Source of the DNA: DASRWT01 sp963748485
GTDB taxonomy: Bacteria; Methylomirabilota; Methylomirabilia; Rokubacteriales; CSP1-6
DNA length: 64,000 nt
Assembly (NCBI GenBank): GCA_963748485.1
Contig: CAVVJF010000022.1
Span: forward strand, 434,001 to 498,000
Direction: 5' to 3'
This document shows, in pieces, positions 32,864-41,336 of the stretch (its first letter is position 1; each line of letters opens with the position of its first letter). The position numbers and the translations under genes were made by a program. The notes below the pieces were generated by a model, which had not been told where the DNA came from, made no database searches, and saw only the letters and a program-made list of their open reading frames with translations.

Positions 32864-33759
32864 TCGAGCGGCGCCACCTCGGCAAGACGGGCATGGAGGC
32901 AAGCGTCCTCGGCTTCGGCGGCTCCGAGATCGGCTATCAGCGGGCCAGCCTCAAGTCGGTCGAGCGCTTGCTCGGGGGCGCCCTGGACGCCGGCCTCAAT
33001 GTCATCGACACCGCCGAGTGCTACGAGGACAGCGAGGAGCTGATCGGCCGTGCGGTGGGCGGCCGCCGCGCCGAGTTCCACCTCTTCACCAAGTGCGGGC
33101 ACGCCCGCGGCGAGTGGCGAGCGGACTGGCGCCCGGCCGCGCTGCTTCGGAGCATCGAGCGCAGCCTCAAGCGCCTGCGCACGGATCGGGTGGATCTGGT
33201 GCAGCTGCACTCCTGCTCGCTGGACGTGCTGAAGCGCGGGGATGCCATCGCTGCCCTCGAGACCGCGCGGGAGCGCGGGTGGACCCGCTTCATCGGCTAC
33301 AGCGGCGACGGCGCGGCGGCGAAGTGGGCGGTGCAGAGCGGGCGCTTCGACACGCTCCAGACGTCCGTCAGCATCGCCGACCAGGAAGCGCTCGACCTGA
33401 CGCTCCCCGTTGCGCGCCAGCGCGATATGGGCGTCATCGCCAAGCGGCCCCTCGCCAACGTGGCCTGGCGCTACGCGCGCAAGCCGGCCGAGCCCTACTA
33501 CCAGGACTACTGGGAGCGGCTGCGCGCGCTGGACTACCCGTTCCTGCGCGGCGCGGCCCGAGGGGGCGTGAAGACGGCGCTGCGCTTCACGCTGGGCGTG
33601 CCCGGGGTGCACACCGCCATCGTGGGCACGACCAAGCCGGATCGCTGGCGGGAGAACGCCACCCTGCTCGGGGACGGCGCGCTGCCCGAGGCCGAGCGCG
33701 CGGCGATCCTCGCCCGCTGGAAAGCGGTGGCACGACCCGGCTGGGAGGGCCAGATCTGA
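32860..33759 (+). CDS. Aldo/keto reductase
   Basis: A 299-residue AKR-type TIM barrel from GTG 32860 (GTGA overlap with the binding protein). The catalytic tetrad is visible: Asp in VIDTAECY, Tyr in the same segment, Lys in LFTKCGH and His in LVQLHS. The C-terminal GTTKPDRWRENA segment forms the NADPH site. Substrate unknown. Confidence 0.87.
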   Translation: MIERRHLGKTGMEASVLGFGGSEIGYQRASLKSVERLLGGALDAGLNVIDTAECYEDSEELIGRAVGGRRAEFHLFTKCGHARGEWRADWRPAALLRSIERSLKRLRTDRVDLVQLHSCSLDVLKRGDAIAALETARERGWTRFIGYSGDGAAAKWAVQSGRFDTLQTSVSIADQEALDLTLPVARQRDMGVIAKRPLANVAWRYARKPAEPYYQDYWERLRALDYPFLRGAARGGVKTALRFTLGVPGVHTAIVGTTKPDRWRENATLLGDGALPEAERAAILARWKAVARPGWEGQI

Positions 33760-33770
33760 TGGGCCGATTC

Positions 33771-33824
33771 TGATATGATCGCCCCCACAACTTCGATCCT
33801 CTCGTCCTTCGTCCCGCAAAGGAG
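33771..33824 (+). promoter_or_regulatory. Extended -10 promoter and ribosome-binding site of the amidohydrolase/aldolase operon
   Basis: TGATATGAT at 33771-33779 is a near-perfect extended -10 element (TGnTATGAT). Transcription would begin near 33786, giving a 45-nt leader that contains AAAGGAG (33818-33824) 6 bp before ATG 33831. This is a conventional leadered start, unlike the leaderless genes noted elsewhere. Confidence 0.65.
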
Positions 33825-33830
33825 CGTGTC

Positions 33831-34979
33831 ATGACCGACCGGCTCATCTCGGGCGACAATCACATCGACCTGACGTATTGCCCGCCCGACCTGTGGTCGT
33901 CGCAGGCCCCCGCCAAATGGAAGCTCCTCGTGCCCCGGGTGGAAGAGCTGGAGGACGGCTGCCACTGGTTCGTCGACGCGATCGATCGCGGCATGTGGAA
34001 CGGGGTGGGGCCCGGCTTCCTTCCGTACACGAAGGGCGTCTTCGCGCACATCGACGAGATGAAGGACGTCGGCTTCGAGTGGAACTATCAGCGCGGCGCC
34101 AGGCCGCGGCCGACCACTCCCGAGCTGCGCCTGGCCGATCTCGACCGCGACGGCCTGGAGAAGGAGATCATCTACGGCTGCCTGATGATCAACGACCTCA
34201 TCGCCGACGGCGCCCAGCGGGCGTGGGCAAACTCCATCTACAACACATGGGCGGCGGATTTCGCCAGGCAGAGCGACCCCAACCGCGTGTTCCCCCTCGC
34301 CATCATCCCCAACAACGACCCCAAGGACGCCGCCGCCGAAGTCCGGCGCTGTGCCAAGCTGGGGCTGCGCGGCGGCGACCTCGCCTTCAAGCGCATGGCC
34401 CTGCCGATCTATCACAAGGACTGGTACGCCCTCTGGGAGGCGGCGGCGGAGTGCGACTTCCCCATCTCCTTCCACTCCACCGGCTTCAAGGGACTGCGCA
34501 CCCCGGACAATCCGCAAATGGAGAAAGAGTACATGGTGCAGTGGCGGCTGGTGCGCTCGGCGCTCTTCCAGCTGGACACCATGGAGGTGCTGGTCTCGAT
34601 CATCGCCTCCGGCGCCTGCGAGGCCTACCCGAACTTCAAGTTCGTGCTCGGCGAGTCCGGGGTGACGTGGCTCCCCTACGTGTTCGACCGGCTCGACACC
34701 GAGTACGAGGACCGCGCCCGCCAGCTCGGCTTCAAGCTCAAGCCGAGCGACTACTTCCGCCGCCAGGGCTTCGTCACCTATCAGCAAGACCAGTACCTCG
34801 AGCCCATCGTGCCGCTCATCGGCGAGGACAACATCATCTGGGGCGCCGACTACCCGCACCCCGACTGCCTGTGGCCCAACTCGCACACCATCCTCGGCAA
34901 GAACCTCGCCGGATTCTCGGACCGCGTGCGCCGCAAGATCACCCACGACAACGTCGAGCGTCTGTACAACCTTCGCTAG
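33831..34979 (+). CDS. Amidohydrolase family protein (Amidohydro_2)
   Basis: A 382-residue TIM-barrel metal-dependent hydrolase. The N-terminal metal motif is SGDNHIDL (Asp9, His11), with the third position Asp rather than the common His. Later candidates are FPISFHSTGF, NFKFVLGESGVTWLPYV and IIWGADYPHPDCLWP, the last being the conserved Asp region. The family includes ACMS decarboxylase and related nonhydrolytic decarboxylases. It stands 15 bp before the class II aldolase gene, so both may act on one pathway. Confidence 0.87.
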   Translation: MTDRLISGDNHIDLTYCPPDLWSSQAPAKWKLLVPRVEELEDGCHWFVDAIDRGMWNGVGPGFLPYTKGVFAHIDEMKDVGFEWNYQRGARPRPTTPELRLADLDRDGLEKEIIYGCLMINDLIADGAQRAWANSIYNTWAADFARQSDPNRVFPLAIIPNNDPKDAAAEVRRCAKLGLRGGDLAFKRMALPIYHKDWYALWEAAAECDFPISFHSTGFKGLRTPDNPQMEKEYMVQWRLVRSALFQLDTMEVLVSIIASGACEAYPNFKFVLGESGVTWLPYVFDRLDTEYEDRARQLGFKLKPSDYFRRQGFVTYQQDQYLEPIVPLIGEDNIIWGADYPHPDCLWPNSHTILGKNLAGFSDRVRRKITHDNVERLYNLR

Positions 34980-34994
34980 AGAGAGGACCGTCCC

Positions 34995-35774
34995 ATGCCG
35001 GCTACCACGCTCGAGTTCCCGTCGCTCAAGGGCAAGGTGTCTCCCGAGGAATGGGCGGTGCGGGTGGATCTCGCCGCCGCCTACCGCCTCGTGTCTCGCT
35101 ACGGCTGGGAGGACCTCGTGTTCACCCACATCTCGGCGCGCGTGCCCGGCACCGAGGACCAGTTCCTGATCAACCCCTACGGCGTCTTCTTCGACGAGAT
35201 CACCGCGTCGAGCTTGGTGAAGATCGACCAGGAAGGTAACAAGCTCGACGGCTCCGCCTACAACGTGAATCAGGCGGGCTTCGTCATACACAGCGCCATC
35301 CACGCTGTCCGCCACGACGCCAAGTGCGTGCTTCACACTCATACGTTGAACGGCGTGGCGGTGTCGGCGCAACGGGCGGGCCTGCTGCCGATCTCCCAGC
35401 ACTCGATGTTCGTGCTGAGGAGCCTCGGCTACCACGACTTCGAGGGGCCGGCCCTCAATGACGACGAGAAACCGCGCCTGGCCAAGGATCTGGGCGACAA
35501 TTCCTCGCTCATCCTCCGCAACCACGGTCTCCTCACCGTGGGCGAGACGGTGGCGGACGCCTTCGTGGCCATGTACTACCTCGAGGCCTCTTGCGCCATC
35601 CAGGTGCGCGCGCAGTCGGGCGGCGGCGAGCTGATCCCCGTGCCCAAGGAAGTTATGGACGAGGGGTATGCGCGCGCGGCGGCGTCCCAGCGGCAGCGGG
35701 GCGGGCAGGGCGCGCTGGTGTGGCCGGGCCTGCTGCGGCGGCTCGATCGCACCGACGCGTCGTACCGCGACTAG
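34995..35774 (+). CDS. Class II aldolase/adducin family protein
   Basis: A 259-residue class II aldolase. The zinc ligands are His114 and His116 (VLHTHTLNG) and a third His in ILRNHGLLTVG. The FTHISARVPG and LINPYGVFFDEI segments are typical of the bacterial adducin-like branch, which aldol-cleaves or decarboxylates sugar-derived acids. The stop forms a CTAG overlap with the convergent hydrolase gene. Confidence 0.87.
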   Translation: MPATTLEFPSLKGKVSPEEWAVRVDLAAAYRLVSRYGWEDLVFTHISARVPGTEDQFLINPYGVFFDEITASSLVKIDQEGNKLDGSAYNVNQAGFVIHSAIHAVRHDAKCVLHTHTLNGVAVSAQRAGLLPISQHSMFVLRSLGYHDFEGPALNDDEKPRLAKDLGDNSSLILRNHGLLTVGETVADAFVAMYYLEASCAIQVRAQSGGGELIPVPKEVMDEGYARAAASQRQRGGQGALVWPGLLRRLDRTDASYRD

Positions 35775-36637
35775 CGGTACGCGGCGAGGTGCTCGAGCAG
35801 TAACCGCGTGACGGCGGCGGGAGCTTGGTCGGTGGCGAAGTGGCCGACGCCTGGCAGCGCCTCGAAGCGGTACGGGCCCGTCACGTGGTCGGCCGTCCAG
35901 CGCGCCGCGCTCGGGCCCACCGTCGAGTCCGCGTCGCCCCAGACGTAGAGCGTCGGTGCCGTGATCGGCCCTACCTCGGTACGGGTCAGCGCGCCTGCCG
36001 CCCGATACCATGCGAGCGCTGATTCCAGCGCCGAGCGCGTGCCCAGCACGGAATAGTAGTCGGCGATCGACGCCTCGCCCACGCCGTTGCCCGCCAGGTT
36101 TCGTTTGAAGCGCCGGCCGTCGTCCGCCAGGAGCTGATCTGCAGTGGCGGGGTCGTGGAAGGCCTTGTGATGGCGTGAACGGTGCTGCTGCTCGTCGGCG
36201 TTCTCGCGGAAGGCGCGCCGGAAGGCGGCGGGATGCGGGCGCGACAATACGCTGAGCGACGCGATGCGGTCGGGGTGACGATGCGCCGTCGCCCACGCCA
36301 CCTGACCGCCCCAGTCATGGCCGACGAGGTGAAAGGGCCGGGCACCACAACCCTCGGCGGCGGCGAGATCGAGCACGTCGGCCACGAGACGATCTACGCT
36401 GTAGGCGCTGAGGTCGACGGGATCGGGGCGCACGCCGGCCGAGTAGCCGCGCTGGTCCGGGGCGACGGCGCGATAGCCGGCGGCGCCGAGCGCGGGGACT
36501 TGCTCGCGCCACGAGTGCCGCGACTGGGGGAAGCCGTGGAGCAGCAGCACGAGCGGCGCGCCGGGCGCGCCGGCTACGTCCGCCGTGAAGCGGCCTTCGG
36601 GCGTGGCGATGACGGTGGTTGTGGCCCCGGCGGGCAT
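35771..36637 (-). CDS. Alpha/beta hydrolase (epoxide hydrolase/haloalkane dehalogenase-like)
   Basis: A 288-residue alpha/beta-fold hydrolase. The oxyanion segment is LLHGFPQSRHSW, and the nucleophile elbow VGHDWGGQ has Asp where lipases have Ser, as in epoxide hydrolases and dehalogenases. The acid and His residues are expected in VWGDADSTVG and GVGHFATDQAP. No signal peptide. A symmetric -10 element lies between this gene and the divergent Gfo/Idh gene, only 9 bp upstream of the ATG. Confidence 0.87.
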   Translation of the reverse strand: MPAGATTTVIATPEGRFTADVAGAPGAPLVLLLHGFPQSRHSWREQVPALGAAGYRAVAPDQRGYSAGVRPDPVDLSAYSVDRLVADVLDLAAAEGCGARPFHLVGHDWGGQVAWATAHRHPDRIASLSVLSRPHPAAFRRAFRENADEQQHRSRHHKAFHDPATADQLLADDGRRFKRNLAGNGVGEASIADYYSVLGTRSALESALAWYRAAGALTRTEVGPITAPTLYVWGDADSTVGPSAARWTADHVTGPYRFEALPGVGHFATDQAPAAVTRLLLEHLAAYR

Positions 36638-36646
36638 GGCTCGGCG

Positions 36647-36656
36647 ATGCTATCAT
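36647..36656. promoter_or_regulatory. Symmetric -10 element driving two divergent, near-leaderless genes
   Basis: Rightward, TGC-TATCAT (36648-36656) ends 7 bp before ATG 36664. Leftward, the same bases read TGA-TAGCAT (36655-36647) and end 9 bp before ATG 36637. Both are extended -10 boxes, and the whole divergent intergenic region is 26 bp, too short for two separate promoters with leaders. Confidence 0.6.
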
Positions 36657-36663
36657 GTCGCCC

Positions 36664-37707
36664 ATGAGCGAACAGGCCATCCGCGTCGGGTTCATCGGGG
36701 CAGGCGCCAACACCAAGCTGCATCACATCCCGAAGCTCCGCGCTCAGCCCGGCGTGGTGCTGGTGGGCGTCGCCAACCGCAGCACGGCGTCGGGCGAGAA
36801 GGTCGCGAAGGAGTTCGATATCCCGACGGTGTTCGGCGACTGGCGCGAAGTGATCGCCTCGCCCGACGTGGACGCCATCTGCATCGGCACCTGGCCCTAC
36901 ATGCACGCGGAGATGTCCATCGCCGCGCTGGCCGCGGGCAAGCACGTGCTCTGCGAGGCGCGCATGGCCATGAACGCCACGGAAGGCCGGCGGATGCTCG
37001 AGGCCTCGCGTAAGGCGCCGAAGCTCACCGCCCAGCTCGTACCCGCGCCGCATACGCTCGAAACCGATCCGACCATGACCCAGCTCATCAAGGACGGTTT
37101 CGTCGGCGACGTGGTGGCGGTGGAGCTTCAGGCCGCGCAAGGGCGCTGGGTCGATCCGGCGGCGCCGCTCCACTGGCGGCAGGACATCACACTGTCCGGC
37201 CACAACATCCTCAACATGGGGATCTGGTACGAGGCGATGTGTCGCTGGCTGGGCCACGCGAAGCGCCTCACTGCGATGACGCGGGTGAGCGTCCCGAAGC
37301 GCAGGGATGCGGAGGGGAAGCCGCAGGACGTGAAGGTGCCCGACCACGCGGACATCCTCACGGAGCTGGCCGGCGGCGGCGTCGCACACATGCGCTTCAG
37401 CGCGGTGACCGCACTCGCCCCGCCCCCGGAGGTGTGGATCTACGGCACCGAAGGGACTATCCGCCTGGAAGCCGACGCGAAGAGGTTGTCGGGCGGGCGC
37501 AAAGGCGACACTGCGCTCAAGGAGATCGTGATCCCGAAGGAGAAGCGCGTGGGCTGGCGGGTGGAGGAGGAGTTCGTCAATGCCATCCGGGGCAAGGAAC
37601 AGATCACGCGCACGAGTTTCGAGGAAGGCGTCCGGTACATGGAGTTCACCGACGCGGTGACCAAGAGCGCGACGACGGGTCAGGCCGTCGACGTCAAGCC
37701 GCTCTAG
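36664..37707 (+). CDS. Gfo/Idh/MocA-family NAD(P)-dependent oxidoreductase
   Basis: A 347-residue enzyme with the N-terminal Rossmann motif GFIGAGANTKLHH and the substrate-domain segment WRQDITLSGHNILNMG. The usual EKP catalytic motif is replaced by CEARM. The start at 36664 rather than the ATG 9 bases earlier is chosen because the -10 box TATCAT overlaps the earlier ATG and predicts transcription beginning at 36664. Substrates of relatives are sugars or their derivatives. Confidence 0.85.
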   Translation: MSEQAIRVGFIGAGANTKLHHIPKLRAQPGVVLVGVANRSTASGEKVAKEFDIPTVFGDWREVIASPDVDAICIGTWPYMHAEMSIAALAAGKHVLCEARMAMNATEGRRMLEASRKAPKLTAQLVPAPHTLETDPTMTQLIKDGFVGDVVAVELQAAQGRWVDPAAPLHWRQDITLSGHNILNMGIWYEAMCRWLGHAKRLTAMTRVSVPKRRDAEGKPQDVKVPDHADILTELAGGGVAHMRFSAVTALAPPPEVWIYGTEGTIRLEADAKRLSGGRKGDTALKEIVIPKEKRVGWRVEEEFVNAIRGKEQITRTSFEEGVRYMEFTDAVTKSATTGQAVDVKPL

Positions 37708-37723
37708 GCCGGCGGCGCCCGTC

Positions 37724-38926
37724 ATGACCGCCTCCGCCGATCTGGCGGCGCTCTGGCCGCTCGATCCCGCCATCACCTTCCTCAATCACGGGTCCTACGG
37801 CGCCTGTCCGGCCGAGGTGCTCCGGCATCAGGCCGCCCTCCGCGCGGAGATGGAGGCGGAGCCTGTGCTCTTCCTCGGCCGCAAGCTGGACGAGCGCCTC
37901 GATGCTGCCCGCGCGCGCCTTGCCGCCTTCGTGGGCGCCGATCCCGATGACCTCGCCTTCGTCACCAACGCGACCGGCGGGGTGAACGCGGTGCTGCGCT
38001 CGCTGACGTTCTCGCCGGGCGACGAGCTGCTCACCACCGACCACTGCTATGCCGCGTGCAAGAACACGCTGGACTACGTGGCGGGGCGCGCGGGGGTGAA
38101 GGTCAACGTGGCGGCGATCCCGTTCCCGCTGACCTCACCGGACGAAGTGGTGGCGGCGGTGCTCGCCAAGGCCACGCCGAAGACCCGCCTCGCGCTGCTC
38201 GACCACATCACGAGCCCGACCGCGCTGATCTTGCCGATCGCGAAGCTCGTCGGCGAGCTTGCCGCGCGGGGCATCGACACCGTGGTAGACGGCGCCCACG
38301 GGCCCGGCATGGTGCCGCTGAATCTCAATGCGCTCGGCGCCGCCTACTACACCGGCAACTGCCACAAATGGCTCTGCACGCCGAAGGGCTCGGCGTTTCT
38401 CTGGGTTCGGCGCGACCGGCAGGCCGCCGTGCACCCGCTCACGATCAGCCACGGCCACACCGGCGAGCGCGAGGGCCGCACGCGCTTCCGCCTCGAGTTC
38501 GACTGGATGGGCACCAGCGACCCCACCGCGTGGCTCACGGTGCCGATGGCCATCGACTATCTCGGCTCGCTCGTACCCGGCGGCTGGCCCGCGCTCATGG
38601 CGCGCAACCGCACGCTGGCGCTGGAGGCGCGCGGCCTCCTCTGCGCGGCCGCGGGCACGCCGCCCGTGTGTCCGGAGGAGATGGTGGGCTCGATCGCAAG
38701 CGTGCGCCTGCCGGATAGCCCGCTGAAGAAGCCGGCATGGCGTCAGCCCGACCCGCTGCAGCCCCGGCTCTTCGGCGAGTGGGGCATCGAGGTGCCGATC
38801 ATGCGCTGGCCCGGCGCCCCCAAGCGTCTGATCCGCGTCTCCGCCCAACTCTACAACCGCCGCGAGCAGTACGTGAAGCTTGCCGGTGCCCTCGCCAAGG
38901 AGCTGGCCGCCGAACCCACCGCCTAG
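37724..38926 (+). CDS. Class V aminotransferase-fold PLP enzyme (isopenicillin-N epimerase-like)
   Basis: A 400-residue fold type I PLP enzyme. The opening FLNHGSYGACPAEVL and the PLP-lysine segment GNCHKWLCTPKG (Lys215) are diagnostic of the isopenicillin-N epimerase/ergothioneine EgtE-like branch; VVDGAHGPG holds the PLP-stacking Asp. Possible reactions are racemisation or C-S lyase chemistry. It follows the Gfo/Idh gene by 16 bp. Confidence 0.87.
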   Translation: MTASADLAALWPLDPAITFLNHGSYGACPAEVLRHQAALRAEMEAEPVLFLGRKLDERLDAARARLAAFVGADPDDLAFVTNATGGVNAVLRSLTFSPGDELLTTDHCYAACKNTLDYVAGRAGVKVNVAAIPFPLTSPDEVVAAVLAKATPKTRLALLDHITSPTALILPIAKLVGELAARGIDTVVDGAHGPGMVPLNLNALGAAYYTGNCHKWLCTPKGSAFLWVRRDRQAAVHPLTISHGHTGEREGRTRFRLEFDWMGTSDPTAWLTVPMAIDYLGSLVPGGWPALMARNRTLALEARGLLCAAAGTPPVCPEEMVGSIASVRLPDSPLKKPAWRQPDPLQPRLFGEWGIEVPIMRWPGAPKRLIRVSAQLYNRREQYVKLAGALAKELAAEPTA

Positions 38927-38935
38927 TCGGGCGCC

Positions 38936-39694
38936 TTACCCTCTCCCCACGAAGGGCATCTTCGTGGCCATGATGGTCATGAACTGCACGTTGGTATCCA
39001 GCGGCAGCCTGGCCATGGCCAGGACGGCGTCGGCCACGTGCTTCACGTCGAAGAGTGGCTCCGGCGCGACCGTCCCATTGGCCTGCGGCACGCCCTGGGC
39101 CATGCGCGCGGCCAGCGGCGTCAGCGCATTCCCGATGTCAATCTGACCGCACGCGATGTCGTACTTGCGCCCGTCCAGCGACGTGGACTTGGTGAGGCCC
39201 GTGATGGCGTGTTTGGTGGACGTGTAGGCGACCGAATTGGGGCGGGGAGCGTGCGCGGAGATGGAGCCGTTGTTGATGATGCGGCCGCCGCGCGGTGTCT
39301 GGTCCTTCATGATCTTGATCGCTTCCTGCGTGCAGATGAACGAGCCGGTGAGGTTGGTGTCCACCACCGCCTTCCACTGCTCGAACGTGAGGTCTTCCAT
39401 GGGGATGGCGGGCGCGCCGATGCCAGCGTTGTTGAAGAGGAGGTCGAGGCGGCCGAAGGCCTCCTTCGTGCGCGCGAAGAGGTTCCGGATGGAGCCTGGG
39501 TCCGCCACGTCCGTCGGCACCACGAGGGCACGCGACTTCGCCGCCCCCGCCGCCTGCGCCACTCGCTCCAGCTGATCCTTGCGCCGTCCGGCCAGCGCGA
39601 CGTGATAACCCTCGGCGAGCAGCGCCAGCGCCGAGGCCTCACCGATGCCGCTGCCCGCGCCCGTCACGATCGCGACCTTCTTCACGTCAGCCAT
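38936..39694 (-). CDS. Short-chain dehydrogenase/reductase (SDR)
   Basis: A 252-residue classical SDR: TGAGSGIG cofactor motif, NNAG, catalytic NGSISAH...AYTSTKHAI. The ending (VQFMTIMATKMPFVGRG) is characteristic of a branch common in soil bacteria, with unknown alcohol substrate. It is downstream of the enolase-superfamily gene on the same strand (29-bp gap) and convergent with the PLP enzyme, 9 bp from its stop. Confidence 0.88.
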   Translation of the reverse strand: MADVKKVAIVTGAGSGIGEASALALLAEGYHVALAGRRKDQLERVAQAAGAAKSRALVVPTDVADPGSIRNLFARTKEAFGRLDLLFNNAGIGAPAIPMEDLTFEQWKAVVDTNLTGSFICTQEAIKIMKDQTPRGGRIINNGSISAHAPRPNSVAYTSTKHAITGLTKSTSLDGRKYDIACGQIDIGNALTPLAARMAQGVPQANGTVAPEPLFDVKHVADAVLAMARLPLDTNVQFMTIMATKMPFVGRG

Positions 39695-39723
39695 GAATCC
39701 GTCTCCTTTGTGTCAGGGTGTCG

Positions 39724-40812
39724 TCAGGCGATCTGGTAGCGCTTCATCGCCGCGGGGTCAAACTCGAGCCCGAAGCCGGGCCTCGGCCGGACCACGATCT
39801 GGCCGTCCACCAGGGCGGGCGTCTCCTTGAACAGCTCGAGCGTCCAGGGCATGTATTCCACGGTCAGTCCGTTGGGGATGGCGGCGATCAGGTGCACGTG
39901 AAACTCCGGGATGAGGTGGCTCACCACCGGCAGGTTGAAGGCCTCCGCCATGCCCGCGATCTTCATCCACTGGGTGACGCCGCCCGCCCGCAGGAGGTCG
40001 ATCATCACGATGTCGATGGAGCGGTGCTCCAGCATGTGACGGAACGGCACGATGCCGTAGTGATACTCGCCGGCGGCGATGGGAGTGATCAGCTTGTCGG
40101 CCACGCGGGCCAGGCCGGGGAAATCGTCATGGGCGACGGGATCTTCCAACCAGAAGAGCTGATAGGGCTCGATGCGATGCCCGATCTCGATGGCCTGGTT
40201 CACGCTCCAGAGCTGATTGATGTCGCACATGAGGTCCACGTCGGGCCCGATGGACTGGCGCATCACGCGCACGCGCTCGATCGACTCGGCGGCGGTGGCC
40301 TCGCTCCCGCACTGCATCTTCATCTGGCGAAAGCCCATCTTCACGAGGCGCGGACCCTCCTCGGCCAGGTACTTGATGGGGTGCGGCCGCATGAGGGCGC
40401 CGCTCGCGTACGTCGGCGCACGGTCGCGCAGCCCGCCCAGGAGTGCGCACACCGACTGGCCGACCGCCTTGCCCTTGAGATCCCAGCACGCGATGTCCAC
40501 GGCGGACAGGGCCAGCGAGTAGATGCCGCCCGGGCCGGCATGGCTGGCCGCGCGGCGGCACTTGGCCGTGATGGCCTCGACACGGGTCGGGTCCTCGCCC
40601 ACGGTCAGCCCGGCGAGGGTGTCCACCGCCGACTTGAGCGCCGGCGTCAGCGCACCGCCGAAGAAGGTGAGCCCGACGCCCACGGCGCCGTCGTCGGTGC
40701 CCAGCTCGAGCGTGACGAACTCGCGCGTGTCGGTGGATGGGGGAAGCCCGACGATCAACGGGTTGGACGCCGGGGTGCGGAGGACGCGCGTCATGACGTG
40801 GGTGATCTTCAT
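39724..40812 (-). CDS. Enolase-superfamily enzyme (mandelate racemase/muconate lactonizing type)
   Basis: A 362-residue enzyme. The catalytic Lys segment is QMKMQCG, the magnesium ligands are Asp in MCDINQLWS, Glu in FWLEDPVAHDD and Glu in PIAAGEYHYG, and the general-base His is in VVSHLIPEFH. These features place it in the MR/MLE group; relatives dehydrate sugar acids or racemise. It has a GGAG ribosome-binding site 6 bp upstream of the ATG. Transcribed divergently from the YbaK-like gene. Confidence 0.87.
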   Translation of the reverse strand: MKITHVMTRVLRTPASNPLIVGLPPSTDTREFVTLELGTDDGAVGVGLTFFGGALTPALKSAVDTLAGLTVGEDPTRVEAITAKCRRAASHAGPGGIYSLALSAVDIACWDLKGKAVGQSVCALLGGLRDRAPTYASGALMRPHPIKYLAEEGPRLVKMGFRQMKMQCGSEATAAESIERVRVMRQSIGPDVDLMCDINQLWSVNQAIEIGHRIEPYQLFWLEDPVAHDDFPGLARVADKLITPIAAGEYHYGIVPFRHMLEHRSIDIVMIDLLRAGGVTQWMKIAGMAEAFNLPVVSHLIPEFHVHLIAAIPNGLTVEYMPWTLELFKETPALVDGQIVVRPRPGFGLEFDPAAMKRYQIA

Positions 40813-40841
40813 GGAGTCTCCAATGGCCGGGAGTGGGCGTC

Positions 40842-40847
40842 TATACT
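40842..40847 (+). promoter_or_regulatory. -10 box of a predicted leaderless YbaK-like gene
   Basis: TATACT at 40842-40847 ends 7 bp before ATG 40855, so transcription should begin at or next to the start codon. On the other strand the overlapping TATAGA (40845-40840) could serve the divergent enolase-superfamily gene, which does have a leader with GGAG. No strong -35 box is seen. Confidence 0.5.
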
Positions 40848-40854
40848 ACCGCGG

Positions 40855-41325
40855 ATGGCCACCGCGGTGACGGAGCGGCTCGAGCAGTGGCTGACGGCGG
40901 AGGGCGCGCGCTTCCGCCTGCTCGAGCACGCCCCGGTGTTCACCAGCGCGGAGGCGGCGCAGGTGCGCGGCACGCCCATCGAGTCCGGCGCCAAGGCGCT
41001 GGTGCTCCTTGCCGCCGACGCGCCCGTGCACGTGGTGCTGCCGGGCAGCCGCCGCGTCGACAACGCCAAGGTGCGCGCCATCCTCGGCACGCGCACGCTG
41101 CGCTTCGCCACGCCGGAGGAGCTGCTCGCGCTCACCGGATGCGCGCCGGGCGCGGTGCCGCCCTTCGGCAACCTCTTCGGTCTGCCGGTGCTCGTGGACG
41201 AGGCGCTCGCCGCCCGCGACGAGATCGCCTTCAACGCGGGCAGCAATACCACGTCGATCGTGATGTCCTGCGCCGACTTCCTGCGCCTCTCCGGCGCCCG
41301 CGTTCACCCCCTGTCGAAGGACTGA
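40855..41325 (+). CDS. YbaK/EbsC-family aminoacyl-tRNA deacylase-like protein
   Basis: A 156-residue single-domain editing protein with the YbaK core: EHAPVFTSAEAAQVRG, GAKALVLLA, the nucleotide-binding region with RRVDNAKVRAIL and GAVPPFGNLFG, and DEIAFNAGSNTTSIVM near the C-terminus. YbaK-type enzymes hydrolyse mischarged tRNAs. It is a freestanding protein, 11 bp upstream of the acyl-CoA dehydrogenase gene. Confidence 0.87.
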   Translation: MATAVTERLEQWLTAEGARFRLLEHAPVFTSAEAAQVRGTPIESGAKALVLLAADAPVHVVLPGSRRVDNAKVRAILGTRTLRFATPEELLALTGCAPGAVPPFGNLFGLPVLVDEALAARDEIAFNAGSNTTSIVMSCADFLRLSGARVHPLSKD

Positions 41326-41336
41326 GGGAGCCGACC

